A stretch of DNA of 42,707 nucleotides from UBA940 sp964464465. GTDB lineage: Bacteria > Bacteroidota > Bacteroidia > Bacteroidales > Rikenellaceae. Shown in pieces: positions 23,196 to 33,074 of this stretch. The DNA lies in the NCBI GenBank assembly GCA_964464465.1, contig CAYXGF010000008.1, positions 1-42,707 on the forward strand, given 5' to 3'. The notes below the pieces were generated by a model. It had not been told where the DNA came from. It searched no databases and saw only the letters and a program-made list of their open reading frames with translations. Numbering within the stretch: the first letter of the stretch is position 1; every line of letters begins with the position of its first letter. The position numbers were made by a program, and so were the translations under genes.

Positions 23196-23786
23196 ATGAA
23201 TATAAAGAACCGAATCATTCTCATTATGATAATGATAGCCGGAGGTGTGAACGTCGCGAAGGCTCAGGATGCAGCCGTGAAGACCAACATACTTTCCGAT
23301 GCATTCATGAATATCAATCTCGGTGTGGAAGCTGGACTCGCCCCGCAATGGACTCTCGATTTGAAAGGCGAATTCAACGGATGGACCCTCTCGCACGACC
23401 GCAGGTGGAAGCACTGGCTGTTTCAGCCGGAAGCGAGATACTGGTTCTGCGACCGGTTCTCGGGTCATTTCGTAGGCGTTCATCTTCACGGCGGACAGTA
23501 CAACATCGGAGGCGTGGACGGGAAGGTCAATTTCCTCGGTACGGATGCGCGCAAACTCAAAGACGCCCGGTTCCAGGGATGGTTCGTCGGTGCGGGCGTC
23601 GCATACGGCTACGCCTGGATTCTTGGACGGCACTGGAATCTCGAAGCAGAGATAGGCATCGGCTACTCCTACACGCGCTACGACCGTTTCCGGTGCACCG
23701 GATGCGGCAAAAGAGTGGAGACCGACAAGCCGCACAATTACGTAGGCCCCACAAAAACAGCCGTCAACCTGGTTTATCTGTTTTAA
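23196..23786 (+). CDS. DUF3575 outer-membrane beta-barrel-like protein, first gene of the fimbrial operon
   Basis: A 196-aa protein with a signal peptide cut after AKAQ (about residue 24). The mature part starts AAVKTNILSDAFMNINLGVEAG and continues with alternating strands (WTLDLKGEFNGWTL; FQPEARYWFCDRFSGHFVGVHLHGGQYNI; WNLEAEIGIGYSYTRYDRFRC). It ends in an aromatic C-terminus (NLVYLF) typical of outer-membrane barrels. This fits DUF3575, which commonly leads FimA/Mfa-type fimbrial operons in Bacteroidales. The last base of its stop codon is the first base of the next gene's ATG. It probably helps assembly or anchoring at the outer membrane; no mechanism is established here. Confidence 0.82.
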   Translation: MNIKNRIILIMIMIAGGVNVAKAQDAAVKTNILSDAFMNINLGVEAGLAPQWTLDLKGEFNGWTLSHDRRWKHWLFQPEARYWFCDRFSGHFVGVHLHGGQYNIGGVDGKVNFLGTDARKLKDARFQGWFVGAGVAYGYAWILGRHWNLEAEIGIGYSYTRYDRFRCTGCGKRVETDKPHNYVGPTKTAVNLVYLF

Positions 23787-25246
23787 TGCTCGTGATGGAA
23801 ATGAAACGCTCGATACTTACACTTTTCGCCGCAACAGTCGGCATGCTGTCGATGGCGACGGCTCAGAACACGGTGGATGACGTACTTCTCTCCGGAATCA
23901 AGACCCAGCGTAACGGTGAATACATGCTGGTCGAAATGACTCTGCATCTGGAAAGTCTGGACGTGGATGGTAACCGCGCCGTACTGCTCACTCCGCGGCT
24001 CGTCAACGGAACCGATTCGCTCGACCTTGCGTCGGTCGGAATATACGGCCGCAGACGATATTACTTCTACCTGCGCAACAGCGAGGATATGCTCTCGGGC
24101 AGCAATGAGATAAGCTACAAGGCGAAACAGGCTCCCGACAGCGTGCAGTACCGCCAGATAGTGCCTTACTGCGAGTGGATGAACGGCAGCAGCCTCACGC
24201 TCCACCGCAGCGACTACGGATGCTGTAACACGCTGCTGGCCCAGCAGGACGGAATATACGGAGAATACGTGGAGAGCGAGGTCGAGGAGGCGTTCTTCCC
24301 GGAGCTGGTCTACGTGCGTCCGCAGGCCGAACTGGTGAAAAGCCGCTCGCTCGAAGGGTCGGCATTCATCGACTTCCCCGTCAACAAGACCGTGATATAT
24401 CCCGACTACCGTCGCAACACGGCGGAACTCGGAAAGATTCAGGCGACCATCGATTCCGTGCGCAACGATTCGGATGTTTCGATTACGCAGGTATGGCTGA
24501 AAGGTTATGCCTCGCCCGAGAGCCCCTATTCGCACAACCGCAGTTTGGCGATAGGACGTACCGAGGCACTGAAAAAATACATACAGCAGCTCTATAAGTT
24601 CGACGAGGGAATCATAGCCACGGATTTCGAACCGGAAGACTGGGATGGTCTGCGCCGTTATGTCGAGAACTCCAACATAGACAACCGCGAGCAGATTCTC
24701 GAAATCATAGACAGCAATCTCGAACCCGACCCCAAGGAGTATAAAATCAAGACCGCATATCCGGCGCAGTACAGGTTCCTGTTGCAGAACAGTTATCCGG
24801 CACTCCGTCACACCGACTACCGCATAGCCTACGATGTGCGCAGTTACAGCGATGCGGAGGACATCAAGCGCATCATGCGTACAAAACCGCAGAATCTGAG
24901 TCTGAATGAGTTCTATATCGTTGCTCAGACATACGAACCCGGTACCGACGAATTTGCCGATGTGTTCGAGACGGCCGTCCGCATGTTCCCTGACGATGCG
25001 ACCGCCAACCTCAATGCTGCAAATGCCGCCATGCGCAAAGACGATTTGGAGGCTGCCGAACGTTACTTGTCGAAAGCCGGGGATATGCCGCAGACCGTAT
25101 ACGCACGCGGCGCTCTGGCAATCCGCAAGGGCGACATAGAGGCTGCCAGGCGCTATCTGACCGAAGCCCAGAGGCTTGGCGTCGAGCAGGCCGGCCGGAC
25201 TCTCGAAGAACTCGAAAAAGGGAAACGGCGTAACGTGAAAAGATAG
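23786..25246 (+). CDS. DUF3868/OmpA-like fimbrial accessory protein with TPR-like C-terminus
   Basis: The product is 486 aa from the ATG at 23786, whose A is the last base of the previous stop codon (TAATG); an ATG at 23801 gives a cleaner signal peptide (MKRSILTLFAATVGMLSMATAQ). Residues about 25-170 fit DUF3868. About 185-300 resemble an OmpA-like domain (WLKGYASPESPYSHNRSLAIGRTEALKKYI), expected to bind peptidoglycan. The last 90 residues form TPR-like repeats (ANLNAANAAMRKDDLEAAERYLSKAG; RGALAIRKGDIEAARRYLTEA). The DUF3575-DUF3868-fimbrillin order is the usual one in Bacteroidales fimbrial loci, so it probably anchors fimbriae to the cell wall. Confidence 0.8.
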   Translation: MLVMEMKRSILTLFAATVGMLSMATAQNTVDDVLLSGIKTQRNGEYMLVEMTLHLESLDVDGNRAVLLTPRLVNGTDSLDLASVGIYGRRRYYFYLRNSEDMLSGSNEISYKAKQAPDSVQYRQIVPYCEWMNGSSLTLHRSDYGCCNTLLAQQDGIYGEYVESEVEEAFFPELVYVRPQAELVKSRSLEGSAFIDFPVNKTVIYPDYRRNTAELGKIQATIDSVRNDSDVSITQVWLKGYASPESPYSHNRSLAIGRTEALKKYIQQLYKFDEGIIATDFEPEDWDGLRRYVENSNIDNREQILEIIDSNLEPDPKEYKIKTAYPAQYRFLLQNSYPALRHTDYRIAYDVRSYSDAEDIKRIMRTKPQNLSLNEFYIVAQTYEPGTDEFADVFETAVRMFPDDATANLNAANAAMRKDDLEAAERYLSKAGDMPQTVYARGALAIRKGDIEAARRYLTEAQRLGVEQAGRTLEELEKGKRRNVKR

Positions 25247-25310
25247 CTGAACCAGCTATACGAAATATGACAATTTTTACAAATCATTTTTATTTCCAAA
25301 TTTTTTAACT

Positions 25311-26954
25311 ATGAAAAGAAAACTTTTATCATTGACGCTTCTTGCAGCTCTGGCACTGGCCGGCTGTTCGAAGGACGACACCTCTGCAAACGGTGGCGGC
25401 TCAAACGGCAGCGATGATTACGGCTACGTCGCCGTGAACATCGTGCAGCCGAAATCTATGGGCAACCGTGCCGCTTCCGACGGATTCGAATACGGTTCGG
25501 AGGCTGAAAACAGCGCCCAGACCGGCCTTTTCTTCATTTTCGATGCCGGCGGCTACATGATGGGGCAGCCGCAGCTGCTTTCGCTCTCGGGCGAGGGTAC
25601 CAGCAACACTCCCGAAGTGGAAAGAATCTACAACGCGGTGCTCGTTGTGGACGGTGTGGATGAAGAGAACAGACCTTCCGCCGGCATATATATCGTCTGC
25701 ATTCTCAATGCTCCTGCCGGCATAGAGGAGGGTGTAAACAGTATGACCGCTCTTAAAGACAAGATTGACGATTACCGCATCAGCAGTGCAGGACACTTTA
25801 TCATGACGAACTCAGTCTATAACAGAACCTCCCCCACTAATATCGGTACAAAAGTCGAAGAAACGAATATCGCAACATCTGCTGCCGCCGCTCTTAACAA
25901 TCCTGTTGAAATCTACGTGGAGCGCGTCGTTGCCAAAGTCAGAGCAACTGCTACCGCCAAAATCGACAATCAAGGTGCAACCCCCACGGTAGACGGAGTC
26001 GAGAAGAACTTCTCTATCGAAATCAAGGGCATCGAGATTGCCAATATCGCAAAGATTTCACATCTGTTCAAGAATGTCTCCAATATGTTAGGAGCTTCCT
26101 TCAATTGGGCTTTTGATGCGACGAACAAACGTAGCTACTGGGAAAAATGTCCGGAGAGTCTGAAAGAGCAGACCGTGCTGACTCCTGCGGAAGATGCAAT
26201 GTTCGAAAATCAGTCGTATGACCAGATTAAAGAAGGATACGATGAGAATGCTACACTTGAACAATACATTCAGCCAAATACCGTATCTCTTTATAACAAG
26301 ACTGCCATTCTCGTAACCGCTCAGCTTATGGACGGTGATGAGCCTGCCGACCTCGTATATTACCGTGGCGGTTACTTCACTCAGGAGAATGCGCTCAACC
26401 TCATCGCTCAGTATGTCGCCAACAGAGGCTATTACAAGAAAATCGATGAAAATCATTACAGCCAGCTTCCTGCCTCCGATTTCGAATGGGTGAACAAGGT
26501 GGATGATCCAACCCTCACATGGCTTGAAAGCTACGAGGTGGTTGCCAAGATTAAGGACGAAGTAACGGACCTCTACAAAAAGGAGATTGTTGACGGCGAA
26601 GACGTATTTGTTGCGCTCGAAGACGTAGACGAGATTGACGCCCTGCTGAAAGGCTCGGAAGATGTTACGCCTCTCTCGCTGGCCCGTGTCTACACCGACG
26701 GTATGTGCTACTATTTCGTCAACATCGACCAGACCCCTGTATCAGGTCAGACAGCGATTAAATACGAAGGTGTCGTTCGTAACCACATCTACGACCTGAC
26801 TCTCAACTCGATTAAGGGTGTAGGTGTTCCGGTGTTCGACCCGACCGATATCATCATCCCCGACAAACCGGAGGATGAAGACCTCTACTACATGGCTGCT
26901 CGCATCAATGTCCTTGCATGGAAACTTGTCAGCCAGACTGTCAACTTCGAATAA
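25311..26954 (+). CDS. Major fimbrial subunit, FimA/Mfa1 family
   Basis: A 547-aa prepilin with lipobox LAGC (Cys19). FimA/Mfa1-type subunits are exported as lipoproteins, cleaved by an Arg-specific protease, and polymerised by donor-strand exchange. Seen here: YGYVAVNIVQPKSMGNRAASD, with an Arg (in GNRA) that could serve as the processing site, the FFIFDAGGYMMG strand, EIYVERVVAKVRATA, the VRNHIYDLTLNSIKGVGVPV segment, and the C-terminus MAARINVLAWKLVSQTVNF, a typical donor-strand-like end. It is 64 bp behind the DUF3868 gene and followed by a strong hairpin, which fits high expression relative to the downstream genes. Confidence 0.87.
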   Translation: MKRKLLSLTLLAALALAGCSKDDTSANGGGSNGSDDYGYVAVNIVQPKSMGNRAASDGFEYGSEAENSAQTGLFFIFDAGGYMMGQPQLLSLSGEGTSNTPEVERIYNAVLVVDGVDEENRPSAGIYIVCILNAPAGIEEGVNSMTALKDKIDDYRISSAGHFIMTNSVYNRTSPTNIGTKVEETNIATSAAAALNNPVEIYVERVVAKVRATATAKIDNQGATPTVDGVEKNFSIEIKGIEIANIAKISHLFKNVSNMLGASFNWAFDATNKRSYWEKCPESLKEQTVLTPAEDAMFENQSYDQIKEGYDENATLEQYIQPNTVSLYNKTAILVTAQLMDGDEPADLVYYRGGYFTQENALNLIAQYVANRGYYKKIDENHYSQLPASDFEWVNKVDDPTLTWLESYEVVAKIKDEVTDLYKKEIVDGEDVFVALEDVDEIDALLKGSEDVTPLSLARVYTDGMCYYFVNIDQTPVSGQTAIKYEGVVRNHIYDLTLNSIKGVGVPVFDPTDIIIPDKPEDEDLYYMAARINVLAWKLVSQTVNFE

Positions 26955-26965
26955 TCTCTATTTAT

Positions 26966-26998
26966 CTGTATCGGAGCCCCGCGCGGGCTTCGGTACAG
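26966..26998 (+). promoter_or_regulatory. Stem-loop after the major fimbrillin gene
   Basis: A 14-bp GC-rich stem (26966-26979 with 26985-26998, two G-U pairs) with a CGCGC loop lies 11 bp after the stop. No T-run follows. It may act as a 3' stabiliser or partial terminator, favouring the major subunit over the minor ones. The rest of the 232-bp gap is A-rich, with no gene. Confidence 0.65.
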
Positions 26999-27186
26999 AT
27001 TATTAAAAAAAACAAAAAAACGCAGGCACCTTCGTATCGGTGCGAAGTGAGATACGAATCCGGAAACCGTTTTCAGAGGTTTTCCACCAAAAAAAGAATA
27101 TCCGACGGCAGCTGTGTTTGCCGCAAGACATATAAAGCCCTGCATCGGGTAAAAGATGCGAAAAGACTAAAAAATAACCAGATACG

Positions 27187-28272
27187 ATGAATATTATATC
27201 GGCATATTTGAAAAAAACGGGAAGTTTGCTGCTTGCCGCGATAACCGCCAGCCTTGTATTGTCCTCGTGCGACAGCGCAATATTCGACTACGAGGGAGAC
27301 TGCTCGGTGATTTATCGCGTTAAGTTCCGTTACGACCGGAATATGAAGTGGGCGGACGCATTCGCACAGGAGGTCGAATCCGTACATCTTTATGCTTTCG
27401 ACAGCGACAGTGTCCTCGTATGGCAGAAATCGGAGCGCGGCACTACACTCGCTGCTCAGGACTATGCCATGACGCTCGAACTGCCGGCTGCCGAATATCA
27501 TCTGGTCGCATGGTGCGGATTGGAGAACGACGGCACGCGTGCCGAATCATTCACAGTACCGGCAATGCAGGCCGGCAAAAGCCGTTTGTCCGAATTGAGC
27601 TGCACGCTCAACCGCAAATACGCCGCCGGCGGGGCTTACAGCGACGAGCAGCTCTATCCGCTTTTCCACGGTATGCTCGATGTGACGCTTCCGACAGACG
27701 ATGACGGCGGAGAGTACACATACACCATGCCGCTGACGAAGAACACCAATCACGTTCGAATCATTCTGCAACATCTTTCCGGCGAGGATGTGAATGTGAA
27801 TGACTTCACGTTCCGTATAGAGGAGCAGAACGGTTTCATGAACCACGACAACGGGCTTCTTCCCGACGAGAAGATTACATACAGGCCGTACAGCACACGT
27901 GCGGGGTCGGCAGGACTTGGCTTGGATGATTATCCGGAAATGAACGGAGCGAAAGCGGCACGTCGAACGACCAGAGCCATAACCTCCGTAAGCGTAGGTA
28001 TCGCCGATATGACTGTCGCACGTCTGATGGAAGACCGCAAAACGTATCTGACCATAGAGACTACGGAAGGGGAGCGCGTAGCGAAAATTCCGCTCACCGA
28101 TTATGCACTGCTTCTTATGGACGGCTACGGCCGAGAGATGACGCCTCAGGACTATCTCGACAGACAGGATGAGTACGCTCTGACATTCTTCCTTGACGAA
28201 CAGAGGAAATGGGTGGCTACTTCCATCATCATAAATTCATGGAAAGTCGTATTGAACGATGTTGATTTTTAG
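27187..28272 (+). CDS. FimB/Mfa2-family fimbrial anchor subunit
   Basis: A 361-aa lipoprotein, lipobox LSSC (Cys28). Family features are YEGDCSVIYRVKFRYDRNMKWADAFAQEVESVHLYAFD (the Mfa2 N-terminal domain), YHLVAWCGLEN, DVTLPTDDDGG...YTYTMPLTKNTNHVRIILQHLSG, and the ending SIIINSWKVVLNDVDF. Mfa2/FimB proteins cap the base of the fimbria and stay lipid-anchored on the cell surface, ending polymerisation and setting fimbria length. It lies after the fimbrillin gene and its hairpin, and 18 bp before the next fimbrial gene. Confidence 0.85.
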   Translation: MNIISAYLKKTGSLLLAAITASLVLSSCDSAIFDYEGDCSVIYRVKFRYDRNMKWADAFAQEVESVHLYAFDSDSVLVWQKSERGTTLAAQDYAMTLELPAAEYHLVAWCGLENDGTRAESFTVPAMQAGKSRLSELSCTLNRKYAAGGAYSDEQLYPLFHGMLDVTLPTDDDGGEYTYTMPLTKNTNHVRIILQHLSGEDVNVNDFTFRIEEQNGFMNHDNGLLPDEKITYRPYSTRAGSAGLGLDDYPEMNGAKAARRTTRAITSVSVGIADMTVARLMEDRKTYLTIETTEGERVAKIPLTDYALLLMDGYGREMTPQDYLDRQDEYALTFFLDEQRKWVATSIIINSWKVVLNDVDF

Positions 28273-28290
28273 CACTATCCGCACGAGAAG

Positions 28291-29661
28291 ATGAAGCAAA
28301 GATTCATACATATGACTGCAAGAACGCTGCTGCTGGTTATCGGCATCTGTCTGTCTTCGTGCGCAAAGACCCACAAGGCCGTGCTGCCGAAGTCCGAACT
28401 TGACGGCAAGACCGCATTCTCGTTCGAATTTCAGGTGCCGCGGCTTCGTGAGAGCGACGGATATGTCGATGGCAACATTAACGAGAATTATATAGACATA
28501 GAGCACAACGGATTCCGAATCTACCTGTTCGATATGAACAACAGGTATCTTGCATGGCTCAATACGATAACCGTTTCCGCAGTGGACGGAACGGATTGCA
28601 GAGAATACAAGGTTACGGGGGTCGTCCTGGACGACGTGACCATAGGAAGCCGGTTCAAGGTTGTCATACTCGCCAACTGGCCGTCGTATCCCATAAATAT
28701 GGAAACGGGCAAAACCACAATCGACGATATTTGCACAGGCAGGATGTCGATGTTCGGATACCGGTCGAGCTTCGAACTCGATGCCAGTGCCAACAGCCTA
28801 ATGCCGTTCTATGGCGTGCACGAATATGACGGCATAACCATCGATGACGGAAAATGTACATATCTTCCGGAGCCTGTCACACTGCTTCGCGCCATGGCTA
28901 AGATAGAAATCCGAACGACCGAGGGCAGCCTGCCGATTACAAACGCCACGCTCACATGCGCCAATGACAGAGGATTCGCAGCTCCGTATCATGTATATCA
29001 TCAGAACGATTATGACAAAGGTAACTATGCCGACGATTATGTCGACGGCGTATACGTCCCCGGCAATGCGAATGTCCTGACCGATGTGCCGCTTCGAAAA
29101 TTGCAGGACGGAAGGTATATGCTCTATGTTCCGGAGTACGACAATACCTCATCGGCTGCTCTGAAAGCGCAGATACGCCTCTCTTTCGCCGATACGTTCG
29201 CCGAAGAGTGTCTTTTGGATTTCGTCTACTATGATGCCGCCTCTGCGGAGAAACAGAATGCGAATGTAGGCGATTCATTCGACATACGCCGCAACAACTA
29301 TTATATTTACACAGTAAACAAAAAACGCGACACGGAATTGAAACTTATTGTCGATGTCATTCCGTACACCGTCGTGCCGCTGCCTCCTTTCTTCGGTCTT
29401 ACGGTGGACGAGTATGGAAACAAGATAGACAGCCAGGGAAATGCTCTGGTTGCAGACAAGGACGGTCACGTCATAGTAAAAATAGCTCCGGACGGCACCA
29501 TAAAAACCCGGGACGGAAAGCAAGTCGTTCTGGATGCGAACGGTCATCATACGGAAACCGACGGTACCGGCGCGGTGGTGTGGACAATCGACAAAAGCGA
29601 TAATAAATATCTGGTAAGAGACGGAGACGGCATACTGATTGCCACCATTATCCATGCGTAA
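28291..29661 (+). CDS. FimA/Mfa-like minor fimbrial subunit with repetitive C-terminal tail
   Basis: A 456-aa lipoprotein, lipobox LSSC (Cys24). The body has Mfa-type strand motifs (NGFRIYLFDMNNRYLAWLN; DVTIGSRFKVVILANWPSYP; VTLLRAMAKIEIRTTEG; FDIRRNNYYIYTVNKKRDTELKLIVDVIPY). After about residue 385 comes an unusual tail of short strand-turn units (DEYGNKIDSQGNALVADKDG; DGTIKTRDGKQVVLDANG; DGTGAVVWTIDKSDN; DGDGILIATI) rich in Gly and Asp turns. The tail may form a small beta-solenoid or a polymerisation strand. The gene sits between the anchor and tip genes, 11 bp from the latter. Its role as an adaptor is inferred from order. Confidence 0.7.
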   Translation: MKQRFIHMTARTLLLVIGICLSSCAKTHKAVLPKSELDGKTAFSFEFQVPRLRESDGYVDGNINENYIDIEHNGFRIYLFDMNNRYLAWLNTITVSAVDGTDCREYKVTGVVLDDVTIGSRFKVVILANWPSYPINMETGKTTIDDICTGRMSMFGYRSSFELDASANSLMPFYGVHEYDGITIDDGKCTYLPEPVTLLRAMAKIEIRTTEGSLPITNATLTCANDRGFAAPYHVYHQNDYDKGNYADDYVDGVYVPGNANVLTDVPLRKLQDGRYMLYVPEYDNTSSAALKAQIRLSFADTFAEECLLDFVYYDAASAEKQNANVGDSFDIRRNNYYIYTVNKKRDTELKLIVDVIPYTVVPLPPFFGLTVDEYGNKIDSQGNALVADKDGHVIVKIAPDGTIKTRDGKQVVLDANGHHTETDGTGAVVWTIDKSDNKYLVRDGDGILIATIIHA

Positions 29662-29672
29662 AACAATAACTT

Positions 29673-32600
29673 ATGAATCTGCATAAAAACATATCGGTTC
29701 TGCTCTCCGTGCTTGTCGCGGCGTGTTCTCTGCTGGCCGGATGCACCAAGGACATTGACCTTGTCGAGCCTGGTCGGACTGCGGAAGGCAACGACACGGA
29801 ACTGAAATTCGACATCGTTTTCGAGCCGATGGTTTCGACCGGAATGACCACGCGCGCCACAGATGCACCTGACGGCGATGCCATAAACGACATCGAGGAC
29901 CTTTGCGTGCTGTTTTTCGATACGAACAAGAAACTGACAGGCGAAAACGGAATACGCGAGGTAAAACGGGAGAATCTCACGTTCGTCGACGCGCCTGCAT
30001 ACGAGACGGACCGGCAGGCTACGTTTACTCTCGACGGCGTGCCCTACGGAACGTACTACATGTACGCGGTGGCCAATCTCGGCAAAAAGAAGACGACCAA
30101 GACATTTACGAAAGTCACATCGACATACGAGATTCTCAAAGGCTTGTATGACAATGGTGAATTGACGAGTGTCGATGACTTGAAAGCTATTCAGCTGACA
30201 TGGGACCCGGAACAGATTTCCAACAACGCCGAGATGCTCGGTTATTTCAGTGCAGGAGAGATTCCAGGTACCCCGGCGGCACTGGACAATGCCCCGAAAG
30301 TGGTTATAGACCGCAACAGGCTGACCCTGCATTCGTGGCTGCGCCGAGCCGCCTCCAAGGTGACTATCGAGTTCGACCCATCCGGACTGCGCAACAATAT
30401 CCGCATATATATTAAAAGCGCCCGTCTCAGACACATTCCGCTGCATTGTCCGCTCGGAGACAAGAACGAACCCGGAAATCCGGCGACCGACCTGATACCG
30501 GACGACTCCAAACCCTATTACCACATAGATTACTATCCGGAGCCGACGGCAGGCAATTCCACGGCGACCGACCATGAAATGTGGATGGTGCTTGCCAAGG
30601 GCGGAATCCTGGACGGAGCGACAAATACTCCGGTGACTAAGTACGACGGCATGCACACCGCGGATGCCAAGGCACTCTATTTCTACGAGAACATGCAGGG
30701 CAAGGGCAAAAGCAAATTGCAGGACAGCAATGGCGACGGCGAGCTCGATTACCCTGGCAAAAACACCTCGCCGGACAATCCGGGATACATGGACCAGAAG
30801 CCCTGTGGCACTTATGTGGAGATTGAGGGGCACTACGTGTCGAATGCTCCGGGCAATTACGGCCAGGGTACAATCATATACCGCTTCATGCTCGGCAAGA
30901 ACGTGACCGACGACTATGATGCGGAGCGCAACCACCATTACAAGCTGACTCTGAAATTCCGTGGAAATGCCAACGACGTAGACTGGCATATCGACTATAC
31001 GCCAGAATCCGACATACTTTATGCTCCGGACCCGTACTACATATCCTACCTGTACAACCAGTCCATGGAACTGCCCCTATACGTCAGCGGCAAGGTGCAG
31101 AATGGTGATCATATCGACCTTAAAATCGTCAAAAACGGCTGGGGACCTTCCGATCCTGCCGTTTTGAAAGAGATGTATCCATACACGCTATACGGTAAGG
31201 CGGCCGACCCGGTCTGCAACGGGTTCCTGTCGTTGAAGGAATCTGAGAATGCGAGCGGAGTGTTGTTGGTTCCGGCAGGTAGCGGTTATACCAACGACCG
31301 TTTTACTGAGTATAATTATTTCTATTGGAATGATCGGAAATTGGGAGAACTCAGCATAACCGATACTGAACTGAAAGCCGATTTAGCCAAGGACGGAGCT
31401 GTCAATGTTACGCTTTACACCCGCGAGAAGCAGCTCGTCAAGACGACAGCATTCACCGGCAACAATATTTATCCGTCGAGCCTCCGTGAGGCAATATTGG
31501 AGGTGTCGGGTGTAATCGGCGGCCAGGCCGTGCCCAAAAAGCAGATAAAAATCTTGCAGATGCGAAGGGTAATCAACCCTTCCGGCGTTTTTCGCAAGAG
31601 CAGCAACACCGAGCCGTTCAAAATTACCATGGCGGTCAGAATGTCGGACAGAGGGCAGTTCATGCCGTTGCACTCTATCGGTCCATGGAATGCCAAAATT
31701 GTCGGCGACGGCTGGGAGATAGTCGGAGATGACGACGGCAATGTATCCGGTGACGACGGTAGCGAAATAACTCTTTCGGTTCGGCCCACAAGTGCTATAT
31801 CCGACTCGGAAACAAAGTGCGCATATGTGGATATTTCATATAACAACCTCACCTGCCACCACCGTGTGATTCTGCGACAGGGCGATGTGCCGCTGGCTCT
31901 TATCGACGGCAAAAGCGAGTGGTATTACTCCAACCTGCGCACCAGGGACAAACTTGTCGACACTCCTGTGGATGAGGGGTCGCTGTTTCGCTACGGCAAT
32001 AGCGGTCAGCCCATATCTTCGTCGAACCAGACCTGGGCGAGCTTCGGGATGGATGCCGGAACCCTTGATATTGAGGGCGGACAGTCGTCTTCATGGAATA
32101 ACATAAGCATACCTAAGACGGAAGAGGAATTTAAAACCGGATTTTCGGAGACTGCATTTCTGGACGGCACCGCCACTGTCGCAACGCATGAGGATTTCGT
32201 CGATTTGTTCGAAGCCCCAAACATCGACTTCAAGTACGGAATACTGTATGGAGACGGGGCGACCTGCACTCAGATGGATACCCTCAAAGCATACGGGTAC
32301 AACAGATATCATAACCCCGATGCCGAATGCGGAATGCGAGGCGTATTCGTGTACAACTCGATTGACGGACGCTCCATATTTTTCCCGGTAGGAAGTACAG
32401 GCCATGGACGGCGCAAGGACAACGGCCCCAACGAAAATGGCCATAGAGGCGTGTTGAGATATGCCAACCGCAGTCCGTATAATAAATGGGGAGAGGGACT
32501 GGCCAATTATGCCCCGCTTTTCACCAATATACACGAATACGAGGGCGCCATATACTGGACTGAAAAGGTTGCGACGGTACCTGTGTCAATGAGAGATTAT

Positions 32601-32747
32601 TCCGATGAGAAAGAAGGCAATGGGTGGGATATAAATTTCCGCACGCTGGACTTCAATACCTTCGGCCTTAATGGAGCACGTTTCGACGCAAAAAGTGCCT
32701 CTTGCCAGAGCGATGCCGCATTCATACGTTGTGTAGTAAAAAAATAG
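29673..32747 (+). CDS. Large fimbrial tip protein (DUF4906-type)
   Basis: A 1024-aa lipoprotein, lipobox LAGC (Cys24). Its N-terminal 330 residues are Mfa/FimA-like (NDTELKFDIVFEPM, INDIEDLCVLFFDTNKKLTG, YGTYYMYAVANLG, RRAASKVTIEFDPSGLRNNIRIYIKSARLRHIPL, and YDAERNHHYKLTLKFRGNANDVDWHIDY near 430). Large C-terminal domains follow, with BACON-like beta strands (WEIVGDDDGNVSGDDGSEITLSV...YVDISYNNLTCHHRVILRQ) and a final C-type-lectin or sulfatase-modifying-like fold (YNRYHNPDAECGMRGVFVYN; FPVGSTGHGRR; FDAKSASCQSDAAFIRCV). Its size and last position suit a tip adhesin. Its ligand is unknown. Confidence 0.75.
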   Translation: MNLHKNISVLLSVLVAACSLLAGCTKDIDLVEPGRTAEGNDTELKFDIVFEPMVSTGMTTRATDAPDGDAINDIEDLCVLFFDTNKKLTGENGIREVKRENLTFVDAPAYETDRQATFTLDGVPYGTYYMYAVANLGKKKTTKTFTKVTSTYEILKGLYDNGELTSVDDLKAIQLTWDPEQISNNAEMLGYFSAGEIPGTPAALDNAPKVVIDRNRLTLHSWLRRAASKVTIEFDPSGLRNNIRIYIKSARLRHIPLHCPLGDKNEPGNPATDLIPDDSKPYYHIDYYPEPTAGNSTATDHEMWMVLAKGGILDGATNTPVTKYDGMHTADAKALYFYENMQGKGKSKLQDSNGDGELDYPGKNTSPDNPGYMDQKPCGTYVEIEGHYVSNAPGNYGQGTIIYRFMLGKNVTDDYDAERNHHYKLTLKFRGNANDVDWHIDYTPESDILYAPDPYYISYLYNQSMELPLYVSGKVQNGDHIDLKIVKNGWGPSDPAVLKEMYPYTLYGKAADPVCNGFLSLKESENASGVLLVPAGSGYTNDRFTEYNYFYWNDRKLGELSITDTELKADLAKDGAVNVTLYTREKQLVKTTAFTGNNIYPSSLREAILEVSGVIGGQAVPKKQIKILQMRRVINPSGVFRKSSNTEPFKITMAVRMSDRGQFMPLHSIGPWNAKIVGDGWEIVGDDDGNVSGDDGSEITLSVRPTSAISDSETKCAYVDISYNNLTCHHRVILRQGDVPLALIDGKSEWYYSNLRTRDKLVDTPVDEGSLFRYGNSGQPISSSNQTWASFGMDAGTLDIEGGQSSSWNNISIPKTEEEFKTGFSETAFLDGTATVATHEDFVDLFEAPNIDFKYGILYGDGATCTQMDTLKAYGYNRYHNPDAECGMRGVFVYNSIDGRSIFFPVGSTGHGRRKDNGPNENGHRGVLRYANRSPYNKWGEGLANYAPLFTNIHEYEGAIYWTEKVATVPVSMRDYSDEKEGNGWDINFRTLDFNTFGLNGARFDAKSASCQSDAAFIRCVVKK

Positions 32748-32764
32748 GGTAGGACTTATAAACG

Positions 32765-32796
32765 ACACACTCCCGGACGACATGCCGGGAGTGTGT
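32765..32796 (+). terminator. Terminator of the fimbrial operon
   Basis: A perfect 12-bp stem (32765-32776 with 32785-32796) with an 8-nt loop is followed by TGTTTATT, 18 bp after the last fimbrial stop. Confidence 0.85.
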
Positions 32797-32828
32797 TGTT
32801 TATTACAGTATACGCTCTCTGTTATGGC

Positions 32829-33074
32829 TCAGCCTCGGCTGTCCATACTCTCGACCGACGGATTCGTCTTTGTAACATCCTGTTCGAGCTCCCGCTGCAA
32901 TGCCGCTGCGTCATCGCTCGACGGTATTATGGGGCCGTCCGTACGGAACGTATCGTCCGGAACATTCTGTGTGACGATTCGGTCCTGCATGGCATCATCA
33001 TGTTTCTCATGTCGCATTTCAGTTTCCGGCATGTGCGCTCCGGATATGGATGTTCGGTTTTCGGTGTCAATCAT
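32829..33074 (-). CDS. Possible small hydrophilic protein, unrecognised
   Basis: An 81-aa frame begins MIDTENRTSISGAHMPETEM and is highly charged (His, Glu, Asp, Arg), with no TM segment or known motif. It fills part of a 549-bp gap with no other gene. A small hairpin (33091-33097 with 33104-33110) lies just upstream of its ATG. No -7 box is clear. It may be real or chance. The rest of the gap holds the fimbrial terminator (left) and the promoter of the next gene (right). Confidence 0.25.
   Translation of the reverse strand: MIDTENRTSISGAHMPETEMRHEKHDDAMQDRIVTQNVPDDTFRTDGPIIPSSDDAAALQRELEQDVTKTNPSVESMDSRG

Noticed and set aside
32829..33074. Small charged frame as an antitoxin or retron partner
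   Set aside because: It has no recognisable motif, lacks a clear promoter and is over 1 kb from the retron, with another gene between. It is kept only as a low-confidence CDS.
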